A stretch of 64,000 nucleotides of DNA from Latrodectus hesperus (GCA_037975125.1 CM075860.1:26404151-26468150), one strand, 5' to 3'; shown: positions 36,804 through 56,554, numbered from the stretch's first letter. Notes: a model not told the origin generated them from the sequence alone. Made by a program: numbers and translations.

Positions 36804-38079
36804 AAGCCTATTCCGTAAAAAAAAAACATTTTATTTTTCCTTGAAAAGTATTGAAATGAAATTTCGTTTTTTTATGACCATTTGTTAGTAGTGAAGTCAA
36901 TGTATGAGAAATTCATCTTCACAAAAGTTCCCATATAAATATTATTTGCTTTTCTCAATTACGATTGCATCTTTCAAAAAGCCAATAAATCGAAACGCTC
37001 TAGATATCGTCTTTTTTAATATCATTATAAGCATAGATTAACCAGAGATTATTTCCTAGATACATCAATTTTCTAAAACCGTTTCAATTTAATGTCCCTT
37101 TTTACAATATTGTCGTAGATATCTGTGCTTGAAATTGTTTTCCTATGTGTTTTTATATATTTCTTCTACATGCTCCATTTCAAGGACTTTAAAATGAGTG
37201 AAAGTTAAATTAAAGATAATTGAAATTAGAGACAGAGAAACTCCACATGATTTGTCCAAAAGGATTCGCGGCTTCAATGTGAGTAAGGGTATTCACCAAA
37301 AGTAGAAGCCTCTTTAGCTATTCTCTGATAATAGACGTCAATTCAAGTTCATTAACCATAATATAAAAATAATCGATGGTAAAAATTCAGAAGCAAATAA
37401 TTGATATGAAGAAGTTCACAAAAAGTACATATATTCCAAACATTTTACCCGTAAATTAGAAATAAAATCTATCATAGTATCTGTGACACTTTCTTTTGGA
37501 CACTCCACTGGTTACTGAATGTTTCGCATATTAAAGGTTTGTAAAAATGAGCCTTTCTTGAATATAGTTGATTTTTTAAATTATCCTTTTTTAAATATTT
37601 GTATTTAAGTTACATTAAAGTATAAGATAAACTAAAAATATCTTGCTATTTTAACTTTGTCATTGAATGAAACAAGAATAAAAATGCGAATTAGGGTATT
37701 ATGTAGTTGAGACACTGGTCACAGTCGAAAGTAAGAATATCAGTCGTTATAAAAACATGCCAACTGCACACATTCATCAATCTAACTCGTATAACTACAA
37801 TAGCCAAGAGTAAGGGACACCTCGAAGAAGCTCACTCGGTCTTCCTTGCTGTACAGCTTTACAGAGGGTTTATCAACCTCTAAATTAAGTCGATTAATAT
37901 ATCAAGCGTTTGGGGATGGTGAAGGTACTGCTAGACATTATTTTCATAATTTCAGGTTGGGAGATTTGTTTCTTTGTAAAGTATCTGGTATCAGGTGAAC
38001 TAGTCCTCAATGGACCAAACGGTCTCCAGTCCAACGGTACGGACCAAATGGTACTTGAAGCCATTGTAATGTGTGACAC
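36804..38079. other. mixed-composition stretch without a gene
   Basis: The part from about 37720 to 38079 is GC-richer and lies just upstream of the mariner relic. It has a near-duplicate 12-mer GGACCAAACGGT (38012-38023) and GGACCAAATGGT (38041-38052). The open frames at 37894-38148 on both strands have no recognised domain. A decayed insertion is likely but not identified. Confidence 0.45.
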
Positions 38080-38390
38080 AGGCATTGCAACAGAAAGAAC
38101 CACTCCTGATTCATCGCAAGGGTATACTATTCTTAGCCGATAACACAAAGCCGAATGCCACGTCTTTCAGAATACTATATAGCAACTTTTTTGGGAAAAT
38201 TTGTACCATCCTCCTTATTCTCCTGACCATTCACTATCATATTACAAAAGTTGAGCACTCACGGAATTCTTTACATCCAAACCCCCCAAGTTTTACCTGA
38301 AGAGGATAGCACAGCTGCAGACATGTTGACAAATGATTCTAGATGACAATGGTGATTACTATGACGATGGAGGCGATAGACTAACAATAG
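38080..38390 (+). pseudogene. mariner transposase C-terminal relic
   Basis: In one frame LQQKEPLLIHRKGILFLADN (from about 38081) matches the block around the second catalytic Asp of mariner transposases (here LADNTKPNA). After a frameshift near 38190, YHPPYSPDHSLSYYK matches the third-Asp block YSPDLAPSDY, with the catalytic Asp replaced by Tyr. About 310 bp remain; the N-terminus, first Asp and terminal repeats were not found. It is a different mariner lineage from the one at 15 kb, judged by these blocks. Non-functional. Confidence 0.7.
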
Positions 38391-39603
38391 ACTAAAATGT
38401 CTATACGTCATGTTCTTTTGGTTCATTAAAAACGGCAAGAACTTTCTTGTTTATTTTATATAACATAAAAATTCGTGAAATATAAACGGGATTGGAATGT
38501 ATATATAAACTTTTATAACTGCAATCCACAAAACTATTAAAAAACGAATTAATCATTTATATGATATTTTAATTAACCCCTATCTTATGCATTGTTTATA
38601 CTTTTAAATTGTGGAATGCGTACTTCTTTTACTTGAGAGTTTCAAAAATCTCTGGAGTTATTTTTACCTATTATATCAATTAATTATTAAAAGAATACAA
38701 TGACAACAGTAGTTGTTCTTAAAGATGAGCTTAGAAAATTAATTTTCATGGATTCGATTCAAGCACTTCAGAGAAAACAAGAAAAATAATATGCAAGTTT
38801 CTAACACAAAAATAAGTTAAATGTATCATTAGAGAGCCAAGATGACAGCAGAAAATCTGGCGCTCTCTGGCTTCTAGTTTAGTCTTCTACTTCAATCAAA
38901 GCTAAAAATGTTTGTAATGATTTTGAATCCCATTTAAACTGTCAATAGCAGTCGAATTCACACCCAAGGTCAAAAAGTGTTCCCAAATCGAGAAACAAAC
39001 CAGACAAGTTAAAATTTATTTTATCTATTCTAATCTTTCGTTAAATTAACATTTTTTCATTAAAAAAATTTGAAAAATATTAATTTATTATTTGGCCTCT
39101 TCATATCTCTCTCCATATTTTCAATATACTTAAATTCTTGTATTCTTTTTTACAACATGAAATTATTCGAAACCAAATTTAGTACGTAAATGAAATTGAT
39201 AATAAATATTAGACGTATTCAATAACAAATTTGTAAAGTACGTCACAGAATTAGAAATTTAAAAATAAATTACAAAATTTTTTTATGCTTGACAGAGAAA
39301 TAGAGAAAGAGATAGAAGAAAAAATTTTCTTTCAATCGAAAAAACTTTCTGAGAAAACAATTACATGTTAAACATAAATTATTAAATTATATTCGTACTA
39401 AACCATATTAATTTTCTATAAAAAAGATGAACAATGTTAAAATGTATCATAGAAAATGTAATATAACATTAAATAAGTTTATAAATATTCATATAAAAGC
39501 ATATTGCAAAACCACCTTTCATTTTTAAACTCTATGGAACATCACCATGAGCATTTCAAGTAAAAATATTTTTCTAAATATAATAAAAAAATGGGAATTA
39601 TAA
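38391..39603. other. AT-rich gene-free stretch
   Basis: No recognised feature apart from a slightly GC-richer patch near 38820-39000 of unknown origin. Confidence 0.55.
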
Positions 39604-39775
39604 GAGTTGTTGTTGTTGTTGTTGTGGCTTATCCTCCTTTAGGTCCATAAGACCACTGACCCGAAGATAATGTGTAAAAAAAAGGGGGGAAGAATAAAGG
39701 TCCTTCTTGGTGAGCCCCATGCAGTCAAGAATATGTTCAGGGGAGGCCTGTTGGGCTCAGCTATTTGTGCATTAT
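39604..39775 (-). mobile_element. retroposon 3' end with (CAA)n tail
   Basis: On the minus strand the block starts with GC-rich sequence (GCTGAGCCCAACAGGCCTCC), continues through GGGTCAGTGGTCTTATGGAC and ends in about six CAA units (plus GTTGTT..., 39605-39625). Sharp composition change and a trinucleotide tail are signs of a retroposed 3' end. No tRNA boxes are present, so it is either a 5'-truncated SINE or a LINE tail. From memory this resembles a common spider repeat, but no family name can be given. Confidence 0.6.
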
Positions 39776-42290
39776 ACGAGTAAATCTATGAATTCTCAAA
39801 TATTTTAAGCACTTAAAAATGCTAAGTACTAAAACAATAGAAATTATATGATTGGGCAAAAGTAAAATAGAACTAATTTCATTATTTATGTAGAAAAATT
39901 TAACTTTCTCGAATTAAATATTTACAGAACAGTTCCTATTTCATTCAAGCAAAGTGCATTTTTAAGAAAACCATAAAATTTATAATAGTTTTGAGCATTT
40001 CCACCGGTAAAATCTTTTAATAATATATTAATGCTTAATAGATTGAATTCTAAATTCTCATATTTTGTCAAATTTATTCACTAAAATTATTAATATTTGC
40101 TATAGTTTTTAATAAAGCTAATGGATTTTTAAAAAATCATATAAAAATTCCAAAGTAAGATTGCATAAATGCATAGTTATGCATTTATCTTAAACTTCAA
40201 ACTGTCTGCTTCTTTCAGATTGTAATAATTTAGTATAAGTAGTCAAATCTAAATTTTGTGTCTGAATCGGTTAATAATATTGACATTTATGACGATATTT
40301 TCTAGTCAAAACTTCCAGTGAATATTGGTTATGTTAATAAATAATCGTCTTTCCTGTCAAAACTATTCTACTTGCAGAATATATCATCATTAACAAAATG
40401 TTAAGTTTGGAATTATCCTATTTTAAGGTAACAAGAAATTTTCTTAGCAAAAAATACTATTTTTACAATGTGAATATTATCTAATAGAATGTATAGAAAT
40501 AGAGTTTTAATATTCAATAGGGAGATAAATAGATATAAATATATGAGGTATATATATATTTAAGCAGTTTATATATTCATTGCATTTTTAATCAAAATTC
40601 AAATGAATTCGTATATTTGTGTTTGAAATTTTTTTTTTAAAATTCTTGTTAAATATATCAAAGCTTTTTACTGTTCATAGAATATTTGAAATTAAGTAAT
40701 AAAAATTATTCAAAGGTAACAAAAATATAAATGCCAGAAAGTCGAACATATTGGAATATCTTTAAATAATACTCAAAAGTTATGATATTTAAAAAAAATA
40801 TTTTTTTATATTGTGGGAAATATAACGAAAATCGGCAAATAGATTTATTATGCGAAGTAAAAGTCGTTTTATAAATCAAAAACATTTATTTGTTAAAAAT
40901 GAAAAAAACGAGAATAATAAGAAAAATTGCGATGAAATGGATATAAAATAAAATCTTGAAATTTTATTTCTTTTCTGTTTCATAATGGTTTCAAACTAAG
41001 CACATATTTAAAATTGATTTGTATTTCCGCAAATAGTTTAAAAAATAGATATAAAATAACGATATATTCAAATACGATTATTTAATTTATTTGATCGAAT
41101 TACAGAGTCTTATAGATTTATGTGCTTTTATATGAAATACGTTACATAATCCCAATGTTTAACACAGCGGGTATGAGTCATCACTAGAGAAACAAACATT
41201 GATGGATGAAAGCAGGATTCTTCATGTCCTGCTTTTAAACCAGTTATCCTACTGACCTGTAATAAGTATTCTAGAATACGGACATTTTCAAGTCCTGAGC
41301 TATGAAGAAGTTTGAAAATTTTCGCAAAAGTGCTATAAATTAATTGAGATTACATTTTATTAAGATCAAAAAGAAGGATTTGTATTCAAATGGGGAAGGC
41401 AAAAAATAAAAAGGCCATTATTCAACTTAAAATGTTTACATAGCATTCAGACCACTTCAATTAACAACAGTGAAATTATATTCTTTTAGTTGTTAGCTTC
41501 TATTTGTAAGAAAATACATGAGTTTATGCTATTTACGTTTATTCAAAAAAGAAACAAGATTGTAAATTATTCCCATGCATATTTCATATAATAAGTCACA
41601 GATGTGCTAACATAGCAATAGCCTCTATTATTTCATTTGTAAGACACAATATTTTTCTTTGAATATCAAACATCAGATTTTAATGGGAGTAATGATTTTC
41701 TATCTCAAAACCTAAGCCTAATAGCTATATTCAATATTATTTCGAAAGCTATATTTAATTAAGAAGAATTTTATACGAATATTTTCTACAAATTGTCGGG
41801 TTATTGTAAAGAATACGTGTTCTGCGATGTACGTTGTTGATGTTTGGATAACATATCCTGAAAATATCCTCTTGAAAATGTCAATAACAATGATTTTTTA
41901 CGTTATTATGAATGCTGAAAATGCCAACCAGAATTTTTTCTAATAAATTTGATAGGAAATATATGAGACTGGGTTTGGTAGGTATGTCGCTTCATTTCAA
42001 CACAATGTTTGATGAATGTCATTATCATCTCGGCTATAAATACCCCCATAAAATCCTTTGCACCATGTTGATTATGTAGTAGTAGTATTTAAAGACCATT
42101 TTCTTTGTTTATTGTAGCTATTTTTTTTTTGAATATTAGCAAGTGTTATGTTTTTTCATATTTAATTAATTTTATATTTAAATTTTGATCAGCATTAATT
42201 ATTTGTTATAATTTACATTGTATTCACTTCATCATTTATCATTGTGTATTTAACTTTTAAGTTTTCTTCATTCTATTCAATTCTTATTTT
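39776..42290. other. AT-rich gene-free stretch
   Basis: A GC-richer patch at 41160-41300 contains a perfect hairpin (41209-41235). At about 41970-42000, TGGGTTTGGTAGGTATGTCGCTTCA resembles the end of SINE family 2 (7806-7835), possibly a tiny fragment, too short to call. Confidence 0.55.
41209..41235. repeat. perfect 9-bp hairpin
   Basis: Arms AAAGCAGGA (41209-41217) and TCCTGCTTT (41227-41235) enclose a nine-base loop. It lies in a small GC-richer patch, perhaps a decayed insertion. Confidence 0.55.
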
Positions 42291-42541
42291 ACACTCATGT
42301 CCATAAATTAAAGATAATTCAGAATCAAACAGAAATTGATCTCAAAAATAAAAAATTCACATGTAGAATTATCACACACATCTTGAAGAATAATATGCAA
42401 ATTACAAGAAACCACCAGATGGCGCCGATAGTACATCACAATGACGAAAGTGTAAGAAAAAGGTATATAAGGAATGATTGCAAAAAAGTAAAATTGGTCA
42501 CAAGCGTTTTAAAAGCCTTTCACTCCAATAACCGCACAGTT

Positions 42542-43422
42542 ATGGCACAAAGGAAGCATTTGGATGATGTTTTAAGTGGTAGAATTATCGGCCGTCTGGA
42601 TTGTGGACGTACCCAGCTGGAAGTATCCGAGGAACTTGGAATCGAGCAGAGTGTCATATCCAGGATTTGGTAACGGTTCCAAGATGTGCTAATGTGAGTA
42701 AGCGTTCATCTCCCATAGTGAAAATTTTGTAAATGTTTTGTTGTTGATCTTATATTTCTGTCAAATTATTAATTTCAAATATTAGAGACCTATTGAAATT
42801 CAGTTTGTTATCAAATCTCGTGCCATTTCTGTCACACCAGATGTATTACGTGATGGAGCTATACCTGATAACCTAAGGTACTGACCAGGTGTTCCATTGC
42901 GTATGTCTATGTCTATGTGAGTAGGCGTTACAGCACAGGTCGCCTCCGAGTTACAATGCTGAATGAGGACCGGTATTTGGCAGTTACTGCCAAAAGAAAC
43001 AAACGGAGCACAACACCAAACCTGTTTCGTCAGCTCTATTCAGCTACCGGTACGACAGTTTCAAGGCAGACCGTGTAGAGACGCTTAGAGCACATTGGTC
43101 TATATGCTCGTAGGCCTTTCAGATTTGTTACACTTATCGCAAGTCACTCTCGCCAGTGATTAGCCTAGAGTAGAGAGCATGCATTGTGATCAGCGCAACA
43201 GTGGTCTTGTGTAATGTTTTCCGACGAGTCCAAGTTTAGTTTGGAGAGCAAGTGTGGGACATGCTTGGCCAACAAATTGCAGCTCGTCAACCCCCTCCCA
43301 CATGTCTACCGGAACTTTGGAGAGCACTGTTTGATGAATGGTGTAATATCCCCCAATATCAGATCGATAATTTGACAGCATGCCTAGGGATTGCATCGTA
43401 TGGGGGCCATACTATTTATTAA
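42542..43422 (+). pseudogene. Tc1-like transposase relic lacking the second and third catalytic blocks
   Basis: The start at 42542 (MAQRKHLDDVLSGRIIGRLD) opens the helix-turn-helix domain, with GRTQLEVSEELGIEQSVISR as the recognition part. An in-frame TAA at 42671-42673 replaces a Gln codon. After the 42707-42914 insertion the reading resumes with RYSTGR, NEDRYLAVTAKRNKRST, TGTTVSRQTV, HIGLYARRP and CVMFSDESKFSLES, which holds the first catalytic Asp. The sequence then jumps at about 43246 to VWDMLGQQIAARQPPPTCLP and the C-terminus (stop 43420-43422). The skipped part would hold the second Asp and the final Asp/Glu block, so the deletion removes catalysis. Additional stops lie in the 43070-43190 part. 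Family assignment is strong. Confidence 0.88.
42692..42929. mobile_element. small insertion flanked by a 15-bp direct repeat
   Basis: ATGTGAGTAAGCGTT (42692-42706) recurs as ATGTGAGTAGGCGTT (42915-42929). The transposase reading stops at the first copy and resumes at the second, so the intervening ~208 bp is an insertion and the repeat a target-site duplication. That size fits target-primed retroposition (LINE or SINE), not a TA-specific element. The insert ends with TATGTCTATGTCTAT, a short hexamer-like tail. It has no B box and no coding content, and its family is unknown. Confidence 0.75.
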
Positions 43423-43644
43423 TCCTCATACCAACTATGTTACATTGGTTTTGGAAATAGTTTCTTTTTTGAAATTTGCTCTAGGGAGTAAAAATTACAT
43501 TTTTTATTAATGATGTCTAATATATATCATCTTTTTGCTCTTTACTTTTTGTTTAAAAAAATGGACTTTTCATATAAGTCTCATTTGTTTTGTTTCTGTC
43601 TTTGCCTGCACTTGCATTATCCTTAATTTAGAAACACGAGTGTA

Positions 43645-46938
<3,294 letters not shown>

Positions 46939-47569
46939 AACATACATACGCATATGTTTACAAATCATTAAAGCATCATTAAAGAAATTCAGCATGACAT
47001 GCACGTAAAAATATATTTCAGATTTACATAGCATATATGCAGAGCAGATGGTGCTAGTGACATACACATAAACTACGTGATTAGTTTTGTGCTGGGTTCT
47101 TAAAAATGTGTTTAAACGTTTTTTTCTTCACTGAAAAACAACTATTATTTTGCAATGAATAAAAAGGAGAACTATCCACCAACTCCGGTGTGACTTTGGT
47201 CAATGTCAAAATATTGTGGTTTATTCTATCGCACTATTGCAATTCGCATTGTTTGAAATATAATAATTGGCAGCAGAATATGTAGACTTGTAGAAGTCAT
47301 ACAATATCATTCTGTACATATTAATAATTGTGATATGCTGTTCAAATGACTTTAAGTAGTATCGTCCTGAAATGAACAAATCATAAATTTAGAAATCGGG
47401 TTGATTGCAAAGCAAAAGATTCTATTGTTTTCAAAGATATTTATGGAAGTGTGAATTTCTAAAAATATTCATGAAATACATGCTATTTGGTTAAGAATGA
47501 ACCTAAACTTGGAAAAGGCATTCTATTATTTTTAGAAGCTGGTCTCATAATACCTATAAATTATAAAAG

Positions 47570-47572
<3 letters not shown>
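46939..47572. other. gene-free stretch
   Basis: Slightly less AT-rich than average around 47030-47260, without a readable frame or known repeat. Confidence 0.55.
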
Positions 47573-47656
<84 letters not shown>

Positions 47657-47676
47657 TGTGTGTGTGTGTGTGTGTG
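47573..47676. repeat. (AT)n-(GT)n compound microsatellite
   Basis: About 45 bp of AT dinucleotide passes directly into about 60 bp of GT dinucleotide, with one extra G at 47650 shifting the phase. Confidence 0.95.
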
Positions 47677-47949
47677 CTATGCATATTGTTGGAGAAGAAC
47701 TTTGCAAATACAATTTTAAAATTTAATATTCATCCAACAAATGAAGAATGAAATACTGAATACTGATATCTAATTTCCTTAGAAACAAGTCACAGTTATC
47801 TTTTGTTCATATTGCTCATAATATGAACAGGGAATGCTTAATAATTTATATTGATAAGTCCAAAGATATTTACTTTTTCAAAAGATTCATAATGCTTAAG
47901 GCAAGCAAGACACTTAGATGATGGTTTAATGAAATTTTATCACCCTTTT

Positions 47950-49377
<1,428 letters not shown>

Positions 49378-49461
<84 letters not shown>
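49378..49461. repeat. (AT)n microsatellite
   Basis: About 84 bp of uninterrupted AT dinucleotide. Confidence 0.95.
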
Positions 49462-49463
<2 letters not shown>

Positions 49464-50057
49464 CTCAAAATGGAGTGGAAAACCAACTTATGATGACCTG
49501 TATTATGATTGTTCTGAAGTTAAAACTAGATTTCTTAAAATCTTAATTACGTGAAAAAAATTCATAAATTTAATTAAGAAATCAAGTTAAAACTTTTACG
49601 CTAAATATAAAGGAGCTTTATTATGTCTTTTAAAGTGAAACCATAAGATTTTTGAAAACGACTAAGCATTTTATTAAAACATTTAGTGGTGTTATTGTAT
49701 AATTATTCAATAAAATTTTCTTTTATATTTTCACTATTAAATTCGTTAATTCAATAACTTATAATTAGTGTAATAAAATAAAATAAAGAAAATTTTAATG
49801 AATGACAAACTAAATGTTTTTCTTACATTTGTTTCACATTTTGTATTTTCCTTATTTAAATTTAACAGTCCAACGTTGTTTTTAGAATATATTAGATATC
49901 ATAACAGTTTAAAGTTATTGTCTAATTTCGGTCATCTTCAGTTCATGCACTGTGCAAAGTTGTTTTAATGGGATATTAGGTATTGCCTTAGCTTCCACAC
50001 AGAAAAAAAATCTTGAATATTCCCAAGCAACTACGCTAATAGTCTTATAAATGCAAA
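49462..50057. other. AT-rich gene-free stretch
   Basis: No recognised feature. Confidence 0.65.
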
Positions 50058-50090
50058 TATCTATCTATCTATATATATATAGATAGATAC

Positions 50091-50148
<58 letters not shown>

Positions 50149-50158
50149 CATATAATGC
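50058..50158. repeat. (TATC)n-(AT)n-(GATA)n palindrome followed by (AT)n
   Basis: A perfect 28-bp palindrome at 50062-50089 places TATC units and GATA units as mirror arms around an (AT)5 centre. About 45 bp of AT dinucleotide follows after ACATA. Confidence 0.9.
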
Positions 50159-52869
<2,711 letters not shown>

Positions 52870-55560
52870 ATATAAATATATAATAATAATAATTTACTTA
52901 GAGCAAAGTACATACTAAAGTATTTTTCGTAAATCCAAAGATACAGATAATTAAGAAGAGGAACTAACTGTGTAGTGTGTAGTATTTTTCTGTAACATAA
53001 AAACTTTAAGAAACTATATATATTCGGAGAAACAATTTCATTACTATATTGGTTGACATTATTGGTTTCATCGAATTTATATTATTTCAAGTTTGTATGA
53101 ATATATTATGAATAAGCTATTTTTGTGCAAAATGTTGAAATAATTAATGCATCACAGTTAATTAAGATTTAATTTGTTAAATTTTCTGATTCTAATTTCT
53201 GATTTCTGAATTAAAATTGATTTCTGATTAATAGATTAAAAAAGAGTTTTTAAAAAATTTAATTTGTAATTCACCAGGTTTATTAAGAAAGAAAACAGAA
53301 AATAAATCGTTGAGCAAGCCTGAAAAATTCTAGGAAAGCAATGTAATTGAAATGAAATAAATAGTATACTTGTTTATTCTTAATTTTCTGTATGTTAATA
53401 CATGATGAAACAATTTTACAGAGAAGATAATTACAAATGTTTACACTCTTTTATAATTTCTTTTAATATATAATTTCACACAAACGGTTAATTGATAGTA
53501 CTACATTAATATGTAATCCTTGTAAAACCTCTATTGCTTTCTTATAGTAACTGGAAATATATTAGAAACATGATAGGAATCATTTATATTATGATATGAA
53601 ATAACTGGAAAACATTTAACAAAATGCATAAAAGCGAAAATATATAAAATAAATACAGATCTCTCATTTAATTAGATGTTTATATTCACACAATAAACTT
53701 TATAAATATAACTTACTATATCTATATTTTTCTTAATACTCTTTATTACTATACTCTATTTCTATATTGCTGAAATTCATCAGATATTGAATTGAAAAAA
53801 GCTGCATAGAGTGTATTTTATATCTTGCCAGATTAAGTCATAGTAAATATTTTATGATGAAAATAATGTTACGTATATCATCTGTAATTAACTGAAACCC
53901 TTAAAGTTGAATTTGTCTCACTGAAAATTTTATTCTTACGAGCCATGGAGATAATTGAAGCGATATTTCACTATTCTAGACACAGCTTGTTTGAAAAATG
54001 ATAGTTAGCCCTTCTTTCCTACTTTTTTTAAAATTGTTATGTGTGTATAATTGTAGATATGGGAAAAATATATGTAGGATATCAGGTATTTTTAATTTAT
54101 TGTATTTTCACTGAAAAATCTATTAACAAAATAACAGCAAAGATTGTTTATTTCAATTTGTTGAAAAAATGTTACAATAATTATATATAAGCTTTTTCAA
54201 ATATGACGGCTATTGGAAACGCATTTTATATTAGTTGAAAAGAAGTTATGTGAACAGTATATATGGTTATTGTTAATATCGTTATTTTTCCGAATGCCAA
54301 TTTACCTGAAAGCTAACTCTTTCATTGCGTCAAATTCGTCTATTAAAAATGTAATTCTAATATATAAAAAATATAAGAAGGAAAGAGTATAAATATTTCT
54401 TAAAACATCAATTGTAATTTAGATGGATTTCCTTTAATTTATTTTCAGTATGATTTATGTAAAATATTTTATAAATTTAAACTAAATAAACATGAAAAGA
54501 ACCAGATTCCAGAACTTTGACAATAATTATGACATTGTACTTTACATTTTGTGACACAGTGTGCTTCTATGTCAATTTCAGTTTTAGTTTATATTCCATT
54601 TAGTCCTGAATATAAACAACATATGCTCTGAATGCAAATTTCAGTTCATCTCTTACAGTTTCATTCTACTTCAGTTTAAGTAAATTTTTATAATGTTATA
54701 GTTTTTAAGAAATATCGTAATAATTATTTTCATAATGATAAATTTTCAAAAATAAAATTTCCATTAAAAACTCTAAAGATAACTAGTAAGATTTTTAAAA
54801 ACAAAACGACACCCTAATAAGATGAATTTCCATGAATTCTTATAAATTTAGTTCAGCCATTGTTTTAATTGGAATTTATATCAGGTTTCACTACTGCATT
54901 TATTCTTTGCGGAACAACTATTTTTCCACTAATTCTACCTAGATTTACTGTCTAAAACTTTCTGAACATCAAAAACTCAAGTTTTTCCTTCTTTATTATA
55001 AATCAGAAGTTTTAAGTAAAACGCTTTGAAAAAGATTCTTAAGTCTTACCTAGAATTTAGAAAAGGGATTTTTTTCTAAAAATAATTTTAGTTGAAAAAT
55101 TTATTTGGAATAAAATATATTAAGATCAACACAAGAATTCTTCAAATATAATATATCGCATTGTATGTATACAACTAAGTATATAAAACTCACTTAATTT
55201 GGATAAATATCTTATATTTAAGAAACTCATATTATTTATTAAATAATCCGAATACCTTTATCAACATAAATAGTTTCAATCTTAAATTTATTAGGTGATT
55301 GTTTTTAAATATGTAATTTATTATCAAGCTTCCATATTATAAGCTTTAATATTCCTTCACATCATAATGTGGCATTATAATGACAACTGATTTCTACAGA
55401 AAAATCTATTTAAAATAGCTTATTTGTATACAATTTCGGAAATATCTAGGTTTAGTTGAAATGTATTGTTACCATTAAAGAAGAACCAACCAACAAGAAG
55501 AAGATGGATTATATTTTCATTCTAAAATAACATCATTTGCTGAAGATTGTGACACCCGGA
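52870..55560. other. AT-rich gene-free stretch
   Basis: No coding, RNA or repeat feature seen before the retrotransposon fragment. Confidence 0.6.
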
Positions 55561-56540
55561 CCTTTGGCAAAATTCTAATGGGTTGTGTACCCAATTTTAC
55601 CAACTAAAACTTTTTCTCTTATTTATGCTTTGAATATAATCCACGCCCACGGAGGAACTTCAATCATTAGAGAACACGCCCTCTTGTTGGCGGATAGGGA
55701 AAGTCTCCATTGGATTTCCCTTTGGGTGATAGAAAGGAAATTAAATGCCTTCCGCAGACAAGCAAATGTCTCAACTTCCTCAGAGGCAATGGCAACCATT
55801 TTCCATGGAAGAACATCTTATAACTTAGAGCAATAAAGCATGCATTGCATGAAAGCATCTTATTCAAAAACACTGACAAAGCCAACGGGCTAGTCGTCTT
55901 TTATGACTCTAAAATTGCCTTAGAAACATTAAACAACGGTCAAACAAGGCTAACCCATGATATTCAACATCAATTGAAAGAAATTGAAAAATTAAACACG
56001 ACATGCATTTTGAAGTGGATTCCCAAGCACGTTGCCACCACTGGAAATGAATAATCAGATCAACTTGCCAAGGAAGAGAGAAAAAATGCAAAGACGGAAA
56101 CACCTTCAAAGTCACTCTTGATGATGCGAATGCGTTTTCGAGATACCGACTGCGAGGAAACACATTGAAAAAATCATAGAATTGTGAATTAAGCACAAAT
56201 AGAGACTTCACTAAATCTATAACTCCAAATAGAACCGGTCACTATCGAGATATTAAGATGCAGAGCGATGACAACAGAACCTACTTTCTCTGCATTCATT
56301 GCGATAATATTCCACTAACACCAAAACACATTTTTGACTACCCTGCCATCTTAAGACGGCTGAAGAAGTTGCTTAACTTCGGGAATTCCCTCCCTCAATA
56401 TCGAAACGAGTCTATGCTCCGAAAACAGCAAGGAGAGAGCCATCTGTGTTCTGTACACTCATAGGCCATCTATAGTTCTTCCCATGGTCACGACACCCAC
56501 CCACCAACCATATAGGCCATGTGTGTTTATAGCTGTGTGG
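55561..56540 (+). mobile_element. 5'-truncated non-LTR retrotransposon, 3' end
   Basis: A GC-richer block carries the RNase H domain and a following Cys/His motif of a non-LTR retrotransposon polyprotein, with about 75 bp of 3' untranslated sequence. No endonuclease or reverse transcriptase was found upstream, so it is a 5'-truncated copy, the usual fate of LINE insertions. The left limit is uncertain; the open frame 55585-55836 is probably a decayed part of the same polyprotein in another frame, judged by its position and its end. No target duplication was identified. Confidence 0.7.
55824..56463 (+). pseudogene. non-LTR retrotransposon RNase H and C-terminal Cys/His domain relic
   Basis: In one frame from about 55824: LRAIKHALHES, GLVVFYDSKIALETL with an RNase H Asp, then CILKWIPKHVATTGNE followed by an in-frame TAA (56052-56054) and SDQLAKEE. 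The last block is the hallmark RNase H region (consensus WIPxHVGxxGNExADxLAK), so the stop breaks it. After further frameshifts, 56258-56464 reads TYFLCIHCDNIPLTPKHIFDYP, which corresponds to the C-terminal CxxC...H...C motif of these polyproteins with the last Cys changed to Tyr. RNase H degrades the RNA strand during reverse transcription. The fragment has too many breaks to be active. Confidence 0.78.
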
Positions 56541-56554
56541 GGTTTTTGTTTCAT

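Larger units (their letters stand above)
42292..43642 (+). mobile_element. Tc1-like DNA transposon, internally deleted and interrupted
   Basis: Terminal inverted repeats begin CACTCATGTCCATAAATTAA (42292) and, as reverse complement at the right end, CACTCGTGTTTCTAAATTAA (ending 43642). TA duplications sit at 42290-42291 and 43643-43644. Between them is a plus-strand Tc1 transposase relic with a large internal deletion and a separate ~208 bp insertion (42707-42914). Length is 1,351 bp; intact relatives of this arthropod lineage are, from memory, around 1.6 kb. The intact TA duplications and readable ends indicate a real excision-reinsertion event followed by decay. Confidence 0.88.

Noticed and set aside
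37894..38148. 84-codon minus frame and 77-codon plus frame
   Set aside because: No domain; they sit beside a mariner relic in a decayed GC-richer patch.
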